64,000 nucleotides of DNA, taken from contig NZ_JANQBD010000012.1 of the NCBI RefSeq assembly GCF_024722015.1, positions 1 through 64,000 of the forward strand, written 5' to 3'. Both the position numbers and the translations under genes were made by a program. The stretch comes from Paenibacillus radicis (ex Xue et al. 2023). Its GTDB lineage: Bacteria; Bacillota; Bacilli; Paenibacillales; NBRC-103111. The notes beneath the pieces are model-generated. The model did not search any database. It saw only the letters and a list, made by a program, of their open reading frames with translations, and was not told where the DNA came from. This document shows, piece after piece, positions 9,328 through 18,597 of this stretch; positions within the stretch are counted from its first letter, which is position 1; every line of letters starts with the position of its first letter.

Positions 9328-10161
9328 TTATTTCACCTGACTGGGTGAATACTCCTTAAGCCATTCTCTCAGCGGAACATCCTCTTCGGTAGGTGTATAA
9401 TACCCGTTGCAATTCGTTCCCGCTCCCAGCAGCTGACGGCGAATCGGATCGGCTTTGGACCATAGGCTTTGAACCGTCATATCATCCTTCGTCCGGATCC
9501 AACGATAGCCGTAGCCGTAGAAGAGCACTTTCCGAGTAATTTCCGACCAGTTCGGACTTGCCGAATGCCATAGGCGCCGATCAAAAAATACGGCTGTACC
9601 AGGCTTCACACAAACCGGAATCGCCCCTTCCAGCTGACCGAATCCGCTTTCCGGACGGCTCATCGAATTTTTCAGATGACTGTTCGGCACGATCCAGAAA
9701 TTGCCTCGTCCCGCCTCTGACAGATCGGAGAGGAAGTAAGCTACCTTAATCGACATACGCGGGCGCGGCTCCGACTCCATTTCCACATTCATCCGTCCGC
9801 TGTCCTGATGCCACCCGAACGTCTTATCCGTAGGCTGCTGCCCGGTCGGAGGCGTCACAATCATATGTGCATGATACAGATAAATATTCCAGCCCAGAAT
9901 CCCCCAAACCTTCGGCAGTATTTTCTCATAATCAACGAGATCGAGAAACATCTCATGATCCGGAATAAAGTTAGGATGAAATAAAGCTTTGGTTGTATCG
10001 TGGCCAGCCTGAACATTTTCATCGAATATACGGTCAACTTCCTTGGTCAGCGCTGCCACATGCTCGGGGGATAAAGCGTTCTCCACGATCAAATATCCGG
10101 TTTCCTCAAAAGCCTTGCGTTCTTCCTCGGTTAAAGCGTACTGCAAGCAAGTTTGCTCCAT
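9328..10161 (-). CDS. PhyH-family Fe(II)/2-oxoglutarate-dependent dioxygenase
   Basis: This is a phytanoyl-CoA dioxygenase-family enzyme, which hydroxylates or demethylates small molecules using Fe(II), 2-oxoglutarate and O2. The iron triad is visible as H118-x-D120 (FGWHQDSG) and the distal H199 (RLWHSASPN), with R210 (ITRKVLFYGYG) as the likely 2-oxoglutarate anchor. The start ATG 10161 (MEQTCL) is chosen over a longer frame because GGAGG lies 8 nt upstream. It is the first enzyme gene after the AraC regulator, separated from it by about 160 bp that may hold a promoter. Confidence 0.87.
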   Translation of the reverse strand: MEQTCLQYALTEEERKAFEETGYLIVENALSPEHVAALTKEVDRIFDENVQAGHDTTKALFHPNFIPDHEMFLDLVDYEKILPKVWGILGWNIYLYHAHMIVTPPTGQQPTDKTFGWHQDSGRMNVEMESEPRPRMSIKVAYFLSDLSEAGRGNFWIVPNSHLKNSMSRPESGFGQLEGAIPVCVKPGTAVFFDRRLWHSASPNWSEITRKVLFYGYGYRWIRTKDDMTVQSLWSKADPIRRQLLGAGTNCNGYYTPTEEDVPLREWLKEYSPSQVK

Positions 10162-10324
10162 TGGTGATACCTCCGTTTGAATAGTTTTAGCGAGGTGAGC
10201 GAGCCCAATCGTTCCGGGAACCAAGAGCTCATCCCTACACCGTAAGCATAGTTTCTTTTACCGCTGTGCACCATTAACGATCCCCGTACATTTGTATAAT
10301 CCTACAAAAAATCAAAAAAATTTT

Positions 10325-11104
10325 TCAGCCCGATTTCTCATTTAAAAAGTCTGTAGGCGAACAGCCGCTCAGCTTTCTAAACACACGGTTAAAATAAGCC
10401 TGATCACAAAATCCGGTTTCCTCCGATATTTCGCGAATGGACATTCCCTTGGACAGCATCATATCCTTGGCCATCGATATCCGTACATCGTGAAGATATT
10501 CAATAGGGGTAAAGCCTGTCACTTCTTTAAAAATACAGGAAATATAATTAGGGGTTTTCCCGCCGAATTCCGATAGCTCCTGCAGCTTGATGGATTGGTT
10601 GTAATGCTTAAGAATATAATTTTTAATATCTTTTACAAGTTTCATTTTTTTAGAGCTTACTTCCTCATAATCCAAGTCATAATTAACCATACTGAGCATT
10701 TCCAGCAGGATAGCGTTACAAAATGTATCAAGATAAGCCCCTTTCATCAGCCAATGATGATTTAGCAAGGAAAATCTCTGTTTAAAGTAAGGGAAATTTT
10801 GAATTTTCAATTTGAAGGTTTTTCGCCTATTCAGTATTGGAAGCCCCAGTTTAGTCAGCTCATCTTCTTGCACACCGAAAAAAGTGGCATATCTTTGATG
10901 GTATTCGATAGCGCTTCCGCTGCGTACTGAACCGGCCGGAACAAACAAAACATCTCCTTTTTGCAGCGGTATAGTCTCATCATCAACCCAATAAATTAAA
11001 CGGCCGCTTGTAATAAACAGCAGTAAATGGTAGGGATTGGATAAATGGCTCATGGTCCACTTACTGTCCAAATCCTTCACATAACATGATTGAAGCTCCA
11101 ACAT
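10325..11104 (-). CDS. AraC-family regulator with N-terminal cupin
   Basis: This is a transcription factor with an N-terminal sugar-binding-type cupin (about residues 10-85, including DDETIPLQKGDVLFVPAG) and a C-terminal double helix-turn-helix (LQELSEFGGKTPNYISCIFKEV and GMSIREISEETGFCDQAYFNRVF-type helices). The start MLELQS at 11104 fits GAAGGGG 8 nt upstream better than the ATG six bases earlier. It sits between the binding-protein gene and the dioxygenase gene, so it probably senses the imported compound and controls the enzymes downstream. Confidence 0.9.
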   Translation of the reverse strand: MLELQSCYVKDLDSKWTMSHLSNPYHLLLFITSGRLIYWVDDETIPLQKGDVLFVPAGSVRSGSAIEYHQRYATFFGVQEDELTKLGLPILNRRKTFKLKIQNFPYFKQRFSLLNHHWLMKGAYLDTFCNAILLEMLSMVNYDLDYEEVSSKKMKLVKDIKNYILKHYNQSIKLQELSEFGGKTPNYISCIFKEVTGFTPIEYLHDVRISMAKDMMLSKGMSIREISEETGFCDQAYFNRVFRKLSGCSPTDFLNEKSG

Positions 11105-11139
11105 ATACATCGCCCCTTCAAAGTTTATTCCTTTGTCCT

Positions 11140-12669
11140 TTAATTCATCATAAGCTCGTAGCTGTCCGCAAACTCTTTAAACGCCTTTTTGAACTCAGGC
11201 TTCTCCCTGTACTTTTTCACGAAGTCCTCGTACTCTTCCATCGGAATCAAGCCCATTACAGCCTGGGTTCGTATCGATATATAATCGTCTTGCACCTTGG
11301 GCCACTGCTTTAACCAGGTTTCCGACCTGATGACGCGGAACGGATCTATTTTTTCTTCCGCTTCATATAGTGTTTGGGCTACTGCTTTCATTTTATCGTT
11401 CCATTCCTTCGGTGCGGTGTAGTTCACGACCTTCTGCCATTCGTCATCGGCGTTCGGAAAAATTTGCATCACCGCATTATTAAGCTCTTTTTTAGCCAGC
11501 TCGGTTGGAATTCGTTTACCGTCTACCTTATTGTAATGAACCCCCTCAAAGCCGCGAAGCAGCTGATCCGTCACTTCCGGTGCGGCAGCCTGGTTGTACA
11601 TTTGCAAAATTCGTAGAGCCTTATCCTTGGGAACGCTTCTGGCAATGACGAACCCTCCGGTGAAAGCCATTCCATATTCTCCCGAGTGTCCTTTGGGTCC
11701 ATTCAAATAAGTGATAACGCCAGCCTCGTAGTTAGGGTCGATCCTCTTCAATTCCTGCTCATACGTATAGCTGTGATACATATTCCTGAAATAAGTGAGA
11801 GCTTTGTCCGAACGGAACATATTTTCTTTATCGCTCCCCTTTAAAATTGCAAATTCCTTGGACATCAATCCCATGCTGTAAACATGACGGTACCATTTCA
11901 CAAATTCCGTATAGCTGTCGGTAAAATATTTGTAGATAAGCCCGCCTTCATTGTTATATACCGTTTCAAACCCGCCAAATGCATTGAAAAAAGCTTCTTC
12001 AAAATGCAGCCCGACATAACGCTTGTCAGGATTAGTATCCATGATTTTCTTTAAGGAATTTACGTATTCATCCAACGTTCTCGGTTGGGGAAGCCCCAGA
12101 TTATTAAATAAATCGGGACGCCAATGAAGCCCTCCATCCAACAGCGGGCGTGCACGGGGAATCACGTAATTCCGACCTTCGATTTTCGTATATTTCCAAG
12201 CGGTTTCTGAAATATTGTGCTTCAAATTTGGAAAGCTCTCCAAATTCCCTGCCAATTCGTTGACATCCCAGAACAGCCCTTGCTTGACAGCTTTATTAAA
12301 CACACTGTCATCAATCGTATTCAACACCATAACCTCGGGCAAATCTCCAGATGAAAGCACCAGTCTCAGCCTTCTGTCGTAGTCGTCAAGTGGAATAAAT
12401 TCGGCTTGCAGCTTTACTTGAAACATTTCCTGTATTCGGGTCCAAAAGCGGTTGTTCAAGTCCGGCGTTTCTAGCGGAGTATTCGATAATGCCTTCAATG
12501 TAAACAGCTCATGGTGACTTGGCATCCTTTCCGCAACAAGCAAATCCTCATCGCTTTTGCTTCCATGACCCGCTTTGTCGGCAGAATTGTGCCGATCAGC
12601 AGTGCTGCACCCGGACATCATCGCAGTAAGCAGAACTATAGTCAGTGGCAATACGAGCTTTCGGCGCAT
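11140..12669 (-). CDS. Extracellular sugar-binding lipoprotein (second copy, LplA-like)
   Basis: This 509-residue lipoprotein has a short signal peptide and a lipobox ending MMSGC, followed by a charged linker and a family-1-type solute-binding fold. It shares several segments with the binding protein at 2762-4267 (an LPEV/LPDV loop, AWKY, a YNxEGGL-Y stretch, DPFRVIRS) and is its paralog. No permease genes follow it, so it either uses the permeases at 767-2666 or serves as a sensor accessory to the histidine kinase just upstream. A perfect cre-type site lies 74 nt before its start. Confidence 0.88.
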   Translation of the reverse strand: MRRKLVLPLTIVLLTAMMSGCSTADRHNSADKAGHGSKSDEDLLVAERMPSHHELFTLKALSNTPLETPDLNNRFWTRIQEMFQVKLQAEFIPLDDYDRRLRLVLSSGDLPEVMVLNTIDDSVFNKAVKQGLFWDVNELAGNLESFPNLKHNISETAWKYTKIEGRNYVIPRARPLLDGGLHWRPDLFNNLGLPQPRTLDEYVNSLKKIMDTNPDKRYVGLHFEEAFFNAFGGFETVYNNEGGLIYKYFTDSYTEFVKWYRHVYSMGLMSKEFAILKGSDKENMFRSDKALTYFRNMYHSYTYEQELKRIDPNYEAGVITYLNGPKGHSGEYGMAFTGGFVIARSVPKDKALRILQMYNQAAAPEVTDQLLRGFEGVHYNKVDGKRIPTELAKKELNNAVMQIFPNADDEWQKVVNYTAPKEWNDKMKAVAQTLYEAEEKIDPFRVIRSETWLKQWPKVQDDYISIRTQAVMGLIPMEEYEDFVKKYREKPEFKKAFKEFADSYELMMN

Positions 12670-12742
12670 ACAGTCCCTCCCTTTTATTACCGGAGAAAAT
12701 CATCTCATCATTCATGTGCGGATTGCGTACATATACCATTAA

Positions 12743-12757
12743 TTGTAACCGCTTTCT
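12743..12757 (-). promoter_or_regulatory. Catabolite-responsive element (cre) before the binding-protein gene
   Basis: TTGTAACCGCTTTCT fits the Gram-positive CcpA cre consensus WTGNAANCGNWNNCW at every defined position. It lies in the 97-bp gap between the histidine kinase stop and the lipoprotein start. The location predicts carbon-catabolite control of the binding lipoprotein and perhaps of the whole downstream operon. The match is seen directly; CcpA binding is inferred. Confidence 0.65.
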
Positions 12758-12766
12758 AAAATTGCG

Positions 12767-14602
12767 CTACCGATTCGTTTCGGAACATAGGGTACTATTT
12801 TCGGAACTTGCTTCCAATCGGTTTGATACAAGCGGGATATGTAAAATGACTTGTGTACCCTCGTTATCGATACTGTAAATCTCAATGCCATACTGTTCTC
12901 CGAAAGCAAGCCTAATGCGCTGATGAATATTAAGCAAGCCCAGCCCTCTTGAAGCGATGTCTCCCTCGGTCGGATCAGCTGCGCGCAGGGAATGCCTCAG
13001 CTTCTCCAATTCTTCCGCCTTCATTCCCTTGCCGCTGTCTGATATTTCGAATCTGACCGTATGATCGGCTGTCACCAAACCGGTTATGGTCAATACTCCT
13101 TTTCCGTTTTTCCGTTCAAGCCCATGATAAATAGCATTCTCCACAATCGGCTGCAAAATCATTTTGGGCATTCTCATTTCCAGAATATCCTCATCCACAC
13201 TAATAGTGACGTTAAATTTATCCATATAACGAATCGACATAATACGAACATAGTCCTGAATACATTCCAGCTCGTTTCTTATGCGGACGAAATTTTCCTC
13301 TTTGATACTGTATCTGAAAATTTTGGCCATCGAGGTAGAAATTTCGACAATCTCCATCACCCCGTTGGCTAAACCGATGCTTCGGATGCATTCCAATGTA
13401 TTATAAAGAAAATGCGGGTTTATCTGGCTTTGCAGAAACGATAATTCCGCCTGTTTTTTGGCAATTTCCATTTGGTATAGAGAGGTTTGGGCTTGAATGA
13501 ACAACTCATTCGTCTCATCCAGCTTGTCCAGCATCTTATTAATTTCTATGGACAATATCCCTATTTCATTTTTTACAGGCAGCTGCAATCTCTGCTTTCC
13601 CCCATTGTTCCCTATGTAATTAACAAAACGGACAATTCGGCCAAAAGGAACGGTTACACTACGGATAAAAATAAGGCCCATAATTAAAATTAGCAGCGTC
13701 ATCACAGCACCTATAATAAAACCAATGTTTCGGACCAAACGAAGCTCATCTGTCATCTCATTCACAGGAATGAGGCTTACAATTTTCCAATTCAACTGCT
13801 CGATATCTTTAGCTTGAACATGATTCAGCTTTTCCCGAAATTGTATTTGCTGATCCTTAATATGGCTATCAATGCCTTTAAGAATCTCACTATCAAACAA
13901 GCTGCCTTTCATAAACCGCTCATCAGCCGAAACGACATTGTACTCGCTATCAAGAATCAGCAGCAGCGAGCTTGGAGTCGCTTTGATATCCGTCAATATC
14001 CGGTCCATAATTTCCGTCTTGTAAACAACAATAACCATGCCCAATTCAGTAAAGCCATTCGTTTCATTTAAAGAGGAAAATACCGGATGGACATAGATAT
14101 AGGCTAACTTCTCCATCTTCTCGGGATTATAAATTTTACCGAAAAATTGCGATTCCGGATAGCGCATATCGGGATGGTACTTCTTCTCAAGCTCCCCAAG
14201 AATGAGATAATCAAACGGACTTGAAGCGCCGACAATATTCCTTTCTTTATCTACTAAAATAATCGATTCGATATTTTTGTTGGAAGCTTTGATTCCCGAT
14301 ATAATCTCCAGCACATTTTTATTCAGCTTAAGCCTGTAGATAGGATCATCCGAGCCCATATAATCATGAATGACTGTGTTGTAAGAAGAGGCCAAGGCGG
14401 CATCTTTAATATCCTGTGTGAAGGAGATAATATTCTCCTCTACTTGCCTTATAATTCTTGAAGTATGCACATTCTCCTTATCTTCAGCCAGACTGTAAAA
14501 TTTACTATAGTAAAAAATCTGCAATGAAAATATCATCAACGTAGAAATTGCTACGAGCAGCAGCAGCTGATTCTTAAGGTTCAATCGGGAGATGATTCTC
14601 AT
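12767..14602 (-). CDS. Sensor histidine kinase, YesM type
   Basis: This is a membrane sensor kinase, partner of the response regulator at 14605-16083. Order of parts: a first membrane segment (about residues 10-32), an extracellular Cache-like sensor region (about 33-290), a second membrane segment (NIGFIIGAVMTLLILIMGLI), a HAMP linker, and a His_kinase domain with the phosphoacceptor box INPHFLYNTLE and an ATP-binding region (NAIYHGLE, SDSGKGM, GLGLLN). ATG 14602 is two bases after the regulator's TAA and is preceded by an AGAGGA site that overlaps that stop, which indicates coupled translation. A longer frame extends into the regulator gene and is not used. Confidence 0.92.
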   Translation of the reverse strand: MRIISRLNLKNQLLLLVAISTLMIFSLQIFYYSKFYSLAEDKENVHTSRIIRQVEENIISFTQDIKDAALASSYNTVIHDYMGSDDPIYRLKLNKNVLEIISGIKASNKNIESIILVDKERNIVGASSPFDYLILGELEKKYHPDMRYPESQFFGKIYNPEKMEKLAYIYVHPVFSSLNETNGFTELGMVIVVYKTEIMDRILTDIKATPSSLLLILDSEYNVVSADERFMKGSLFDSEILKGIDSHIKDQQIQFREKLNHVQAKDIEQLNWKIVSLIPVNEMTDELRLVRNIGFIIGAVMTLLILIMGLIFIRSVTVPFGRIVRFVNYIGNNGGKQRLQLPVKNEIGILSIEINKMLDKLDETNELFIQAQTSLYQMEIAKKQAELSFLQSQINPHFLYNTLECIRSIGLANGVMEIVEISTSMAKIFRYSIKEENFVRIRNELECIQDYVRIMSIRYMDKFNVTISVDEDILEMRMPKMILQPIVENAIYHGLERKNGKGVLTITGLVTADHTVRFEISDSGKGMKAEELEKLRHSLRAADPTEGDIASRGLGLLNIHQRIRLAFGEQYGIEIYSIDNEGTQVILHIPLVSNRLEASSENSTLCSETNR

Positions 14603-14604
14603 CC

Positions 14605-16083
14605 TTATCCTCTGCCCTCTCCATAGTTTGGATCCGTCTGGCTCTTCTTGTAATTTGTAGGTGTGATTCCGTACCACTTTTTAAATACTTTGTTAAAATA
14701 ATGGTAATCCTTATAACCCGTTTCCCGGCAAATTTCCGAAATTGTTAAGTCACTTTCCCTTAGGAGGCGCCCCGCCTTTTTCATACGCAGACGAGTTACG
14801 TAATCCGTAAAGGTAACTTTGGCCGTTTTCTGGAACAAATCGCAGCAATAGGTATAATTGATATAAAATTTATTGGAGAGCTCTCTGAGATGAAGGTCTT
14901 CCTCATAATGAAGGTTTACAAACTCAAGCAGCTCCTTGAAATTCTCATTAACCGTCGGATCCGGCTCAGGCAAGGCAGATTCAATGCCTGATTGAATAAA
15001 ATGCTTCAAGCATTCACACAGCTCCTGCAGGTTATCGAATTTATTGACAAGGGCTCCGTAATCCATAAAGCTTAGCTCCTCATGAGAATGAACCTCTCCT
15101 CCGTTATATTTATTGTTAAATGTAGAGATAATCTGGTTCCACAAATATACCGCATCCTTCATACCCGCCCCTTCTTTTCTAAAAAGCTCGAGAATATCAT
15201 CTAGCAGCATGCTGACCTGATCAGGAGAAGAAGGATGTACAGCGGCACAAATGACTTGTACGGCCTTTCGTACCATTGGGTGAATTTCTTTGCTCTGCTT
15301 GTACACCCCGCCGGTTAAGTAGATGAAGGAGGAATGCATAGCAACATGAGCTTCCTCAATAAGCTTCGAGATTTCTTCCCGCGAAGAGGAGGTTTCACTG
15401 ACTCCTATGTAGAAACGATCCTTGATATGGGCTGAAGCCGCTTCATATTGGGCTGCGAGCAGCGGATATTGATTATCGGAGCAGCCCAGTATTAGGATCA
15501 TTTTATTAGGGTCTGCACGGACAATGATGTGCTCTATATTCCGGACCCATATTGCAGCCTGTTCCAGTTGTTCGGGTGCAGTAGCTGATAAATAAACCGT
15601 TTGGAATTGGGTCGACGTAACCCCCCTGCTTATTAACAGCTGTTTGATCATGGTATCATCCGCATGATTCAGTGTGTCCAGGAAATCCATGTCCTTCTGA
15701 TGTTTGACCCGCTCCAGATGCCGCAATAGCCGCTCAAGCAATGCTTCTGCTTCTTCAAATTGAAGCGGTTTCAACAAATAATCGAAACAGCCGAGACGGA
15801 TCGACTCTTGGGCATAATGAAAATCGGAGGCACCACTTATGATGATAAATTCCGACCTTATCCCCTGCTCTCTGCACTGCTTCATCAATTCGATTCCGGA
15901 CAATTCCGGCATTCTGATATCTGTCAATATAACATCCGGCTTCTGACGGACTATGATGTCGAAAGCTTCCAGGGAATCCGTCGTTTCCCCGATGACCTGG
16001 AACCCAAGCTTATCCCATTTAAATGTGCTGCGTATTCCCTTTAATACCCAAGGCTCGTCATCCACGATCAATACACTATACAT
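14605..16083 (-). CDS. Two-component response regulator, YesN/AraC type
   Basis: This has an N-terminal receiver domain with acidic residues D8-D9-E10 and phospho-acceptor D55 (ILTDIRMPE), a long middle region, and a C-terminal AraC double helix-turn-helix (residues about 395-490; LHLRELSNKFYINYTYCC and TISEICRETGYKDYHYFNKVFK). Start ATG 16083 (MYSVLIVDDE) follows GGGGA by about 6 nt; the ATG 18 bases upstream lacks a site. It is divergent from the oxidoreductase gene at 16305 and begins the catabolic island, so it is the likely activator of the downstream binding-protein gene. Confidence 0.92.
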   Translation of the reverse strand: MYSVLIVDDEPWVLKGIRSTFKWDKLGFQVIGETTDSLEAFDIIVRQKPDVILTDIRMPELSGIELMKQCREQGIRSEFIIISGASDFHYAQESIRLGCFDYLLKPLQFEEAEALLERLLRHLERVKHQKDMDFLDTLNHADDTMIKQLLISRGVTSTQFQTVYLSATAPEQLEQAAIWVRNIEHIIVRADPNKMILILGCSDNQYPLLAAQYEAASAHIKDRFYIGVSETSSSREEISKLIEEAHVAMHSSFIYLTGGVYKQSKEIHPMVRKAVQVICAAVHPSSPDQVSMLLDDILELFRKEGAGMKDAVYLWNQIISTFNNKYNGGEVHSHEELSFMDYGALVNKFDNLQELCECLKHFIQSGIESALPEPDPTVNENFKELLEFVNLHYEEDLHLRELSNKFYINYTYCCDLFQKTAKVTFTDYVTRLRMKKAGRLLRESDLTISEICRETGYKDYHYFNKVFKKWYGITPTNYKKSQTDPNYGEGRG

Positions 16084-16225
16084 GCCGCATCCCCATTTCA
16101 TGTACGAATGATAGAATCAGTTCATGCCTTTCATCAGCTTCCATTTTTTTGATTATATCCTTTACTGATTCATTTGCATAATGCTTTCCCAGCTTTCCTA
16201 ACGAGTGAACAAAAGAAATTTTCGA

Positions 16226-16255
16226 TTGACTTGTATACAAGTACACATGTATACT
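16226..16255 (+). promoter_or_regulatory. Sigma-A-like promoter with embedded GntR-type operator
   Basis: TTGACT (16226-16231) and TATACT (16250-16255) are separated by 18 nt and precede the oxidoreductase gene. A perfect 14-bp palindrome, ACTTGTATACAAGT (16229-16242), overlaps the -35 box and spacer. This equals the core of the B. subtilis gluconate operator bound by GntR and fits GntR-family sites in general. Binding there would block RNA polymerase, so repression is the natural inference. No GntR-family gene is visible in the window. Confidence 0.65.
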
Positions 16256-16304
16256 CTGGATAGTCGGGTTTATGAATAATCCAAATATATGGAGGTTCTA
16301 TACG

Positions 16305-17441
16305 ATGTTAAAAGTAGCTATTATCGGGGCAGGTGCGATAAGCAGGGCTCATATCGAGGCTTATCTGCAATTTCCTGAACGCTGTCAAATTGTTGCGATT
16401 GCAGACATCTACGAAGACAAAGCGCAGGATCGCATTGCTACATACAACCTGAATGTTAAATCGGTAAAGGATTATCAAGAACTGCTGCAAGAGGATATTG
16501 ATCTCGTATCCGTATGTACCCCGCCTTATACCCATGCTTCTATTACTGTAGACTTTCTTCGTTCAGGCAAGCATGTCCTGGTAGAAAAGCCTATGGCTTC
16601 TTCTTTGCAGGAATGTGATGAAATGAATCAAGCAGCTGAAGAAAGCGGGAAAATCCTCTCTGTTGTAGCGCAAAACCGCTTCAAAACACCGATGATGAAG
16701 CTGAAATCGGTGCTCGAAAGCGGTTTGATGGGCCCTATCGTTCACGCCCAGGTGGATTCCTTCTGGTGGCGAGGACATTGTTACTATGACCTATGGTGGC
16801 GCGGCACATGGGAGAAAGAAGGCGGAGGCTGCACTCTTAACCATGCCGTTCACCATATCGATGCGTTCCTCTGGATGATGGGGCGGCCGAGTGAACTGCA
16901 GGCATTTATGAGCAACACCTCGCATGATAATGCCGAGGTCGAGGATCTTTCGATCGCTATGCTGCGTTTTCCAACAGGCGCCTTAGCTCAAATTACAAGC
17001 TCTGTCGTTCATCACGGTGAAGAACAGCAGCTCATCTTCCAAGGGAAAGATGCACGAGTCTCTGCTCCGTGGAAGCTAAAAGCCTCAAGCTCAAAGAGCA
17101 ATGGATTTCCTGAACCTTATCCGGATTTGGAGAATCAAATACAAGAATTATACGACGCCTTGCCCGAGGTACAGTTCGATGGACATACCGGACAGATCGA
17201 TAACTTCATGTCCGCTATTGAAACCGGCTCCCCCATACTCATTGATGGGGCGAGCGGGCGCAATACGCTTGAATTAATTATAGGAATTTACAAGTCAGCC
17301 AGCACTGGAGTGAAAGTACAGTTTCCGCTGAGTCCAGATGACCCGTTCTATACGCGTGAGGGTATTCAGGCGAACGCAACTCACTTTTACGAGAAGAAGG
17401 CTTCGGTTACAAACTTTCAGGATACAGCCATTACAACCTGA
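16305..17441 (+). CDS. Gfo/Idh/MocA-family NAD(P)-dependent oxidoreductase
   Basis: This is a sugar or inositol dehydrogenase-type enzyme. The N-terminal Rossmann fold shows VAIIGAGAISRAHIEAY and an acidic residue after the second strand (IADIYED). The family motif EKPMA is at about residue 97, and the catalytic-lysine and histidine region follows (GGGCTLNHAVHHIDAFLWMMG). Start ATG 16305 has GGAGG 9 nt upstream; the frame extends 33 bases further but without a ribosome site. It is transcribed away from the two-component genes and ends in a terminator at 17468. It probably oxidises a sugar or cyclitol of the same pathway. Confidence 0.9.
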   Translation: MLKVAIIGAGAISRAHIEAYLQFPERCQIVAIADIYEDKAQDRIATYNLNVKSVKDYQELLQEDIDLVSVCTPPYTHASITVDFLRSGKHVLVEKPMASSLQECDEMNQAAEESGKILSVVAQNRFKTPMMKLKSVLESGLMGPIVHAQVDSFWWRGHCYYDLWWRGTWEKEGGGCTLNHAVHHIDAFLWMMGRPSELQAFMSNTSHDNAEVEDLSIAMLRFPTGALAQITSSVVHHGEEQQLIFQGKDARVSAPWKLKASSSKSNGFPEPYPDLENQIQELYDALPEVQFDGHTGQIDNFMSAIETGSPILIDGASGRNTLELIIGIYKSASTGVKVQFPLSPDDPFYTREGIQANATHFYEKKASVTNFQDTAITT

Positions 17442-17467
17442 AGCAGCTACTTGAAATAATTGTAGTT

Positions 17468-17505
17468 AAGGCCGTGACCGCTTCATTAAGGTTACGGCCT
17501 TTTCA
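17468..17505 (+). terminator. Rho-independent terminator after the oxidoreductase gene
   Basis: AAGGCCGTGACC (17468-17479) pairs with GGTTACGGCCTT (17490-17501) with one G-T pair, followed by TTTTC. The converging spore-kinase gene ends at 17503, so the structure may also stop transcription from that side, though the minus-strand T run is poor. Confidence 0.75.
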
Positions 17506-18597
17506 TTCTAATTCAGTCCATTCTGACTGTGGATCAGATTCAGGATCAGCCTCGATAATAGCATCCGGATCCGATTCTTCAGACTCGGACTCAGGGTCAA
17601 GCTCCGGATCAAGAATCGGTTCTTCTTTTTTACCGTGAACCGCTTCATACATTCTTCGCTCACCGTCCGCTAACAGCCATTCCATTAATGGCATCTGTCT
17701 GCGATATTGCTTGCGCCACTTCTCAGCCGGCGTGGAAGAATAAGCAGCTTGGCATAAGAAAAACAAGCTCACCTTGGCAATAGCGATGGGAAGAATTTTT
17801 AATTCCTCCTCTGTCAGGTTTGCGTAGCCTTTAATAAAAATTTCATCAAAGGTCTTGGCGTAATCCGGCAGCAATATATAAATCGCCCACAGCGCATACG
17901 CAATGTCGTGAACACGTTTTCCCTGCTGAATAAAGTCAAAATCCATTACACAATACACTTCATCGGATTTATACAGCTGATTCCAAAAATGCCAATCCCC
18001 ATGTATAATCCCAGTTGGTAAATCATCCTGGGACTCCTCCCAGGTTTCCAATAGGTGTTCGGCCAGCTTCTCCACTCTTTTAAGCTCATGCTTTGGAATG
18101 CCCTCTATATTCTTCAATAGATCGATGGTATTCATAAAGTAATGGCGTGAGCGATAGAAAGACCAGTCAGGCTCAGGCCCTGGTCTCGTGTTTTGCAGCG
18201 ATTGGTGAAAAACGCTAAGGGTACGAGCACTTGCTCTGACTTGATTATGCCGACATTGAAAAGCATCTGCTCTTACAAAGGGCGTTACCTGCAGCAGCTT
18301 ATCCTTGTAGTTAATAAAAGGATCCCCGCTTGATGTAAGAATCGGATTTAAAACCGGTACCCCATGTTCGCTCAGCGTTGCAAATACTTTTTGAGTATAA
18401 TGCAAGTGCTCCTCCGTATTGGACCGATTCAAGATTCTAACTACAAATTCACCTCGACTCGTTTCCACCTTAATATTGATATTGTAGGATCCCCCTAATT
18501 TACGCCCTATCCCTTTAAGCTTCCCTATCGGGAACCATTCGGACAAATATTTGATCGCAAATAAAACGTCATTCGATAAATGCCCGGAGGTTCCCAT
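17503..18597 (-). CDS. CotS-family spore-coat kinase-like protein with acidic tail
   Basis: This has an aminoglycoside-phosphotransferase/choline-kinase-like fold, as in the spore-coat proteins CotS, CotI and YutH. The N-lobe is at residues 25-110, the catalytic loop HGDWHFWN at 199-206, and the metal-binding VMDFD at 217-221; both catalytic Asp residues are kept. Residues about 325-364 form an Asp/Glu/Ser/Pro-rich tail (DPESESEESDPD). Its ATG has AAGGAG 8 nt upstream and lies 29 bp inside the preceding kinase-like gene, so the two are translated together. A coat-associated role comes from family and context. Confidence 0.83.
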   Translation of the reverse strand: MGTSGHLSNDVLFAIKYLSEWFPIGKLKGIGRKLGGSYNINIKVETSRGEFVVRILNRSNTEEHLHYTQKVFATLSEHGVPVLNPILTSSGDPFINYKDKLLQVTPFVRADAFQCRHNQVRASARTLSVFHQSLQNTRPGPEPDWSFYRSRHYFMNTIDLLKNIEGIPKHELKRVEKLAEHLLETWEESQDDLPTGIIHGDWHFWNQLYKSDEVYCVMDFDFIQQGKRVHDIAYALWAIYILLPDYAKTFDEIFIKGYANLTEEELKILPIAIAKVSLFFLCQAAYSSTPAEKWRKQYRRQMPLMEWLLADGERRMYEAVHGKKEEPILDPELDPESESEESDPDAIIEADPESDPQSEWTELE

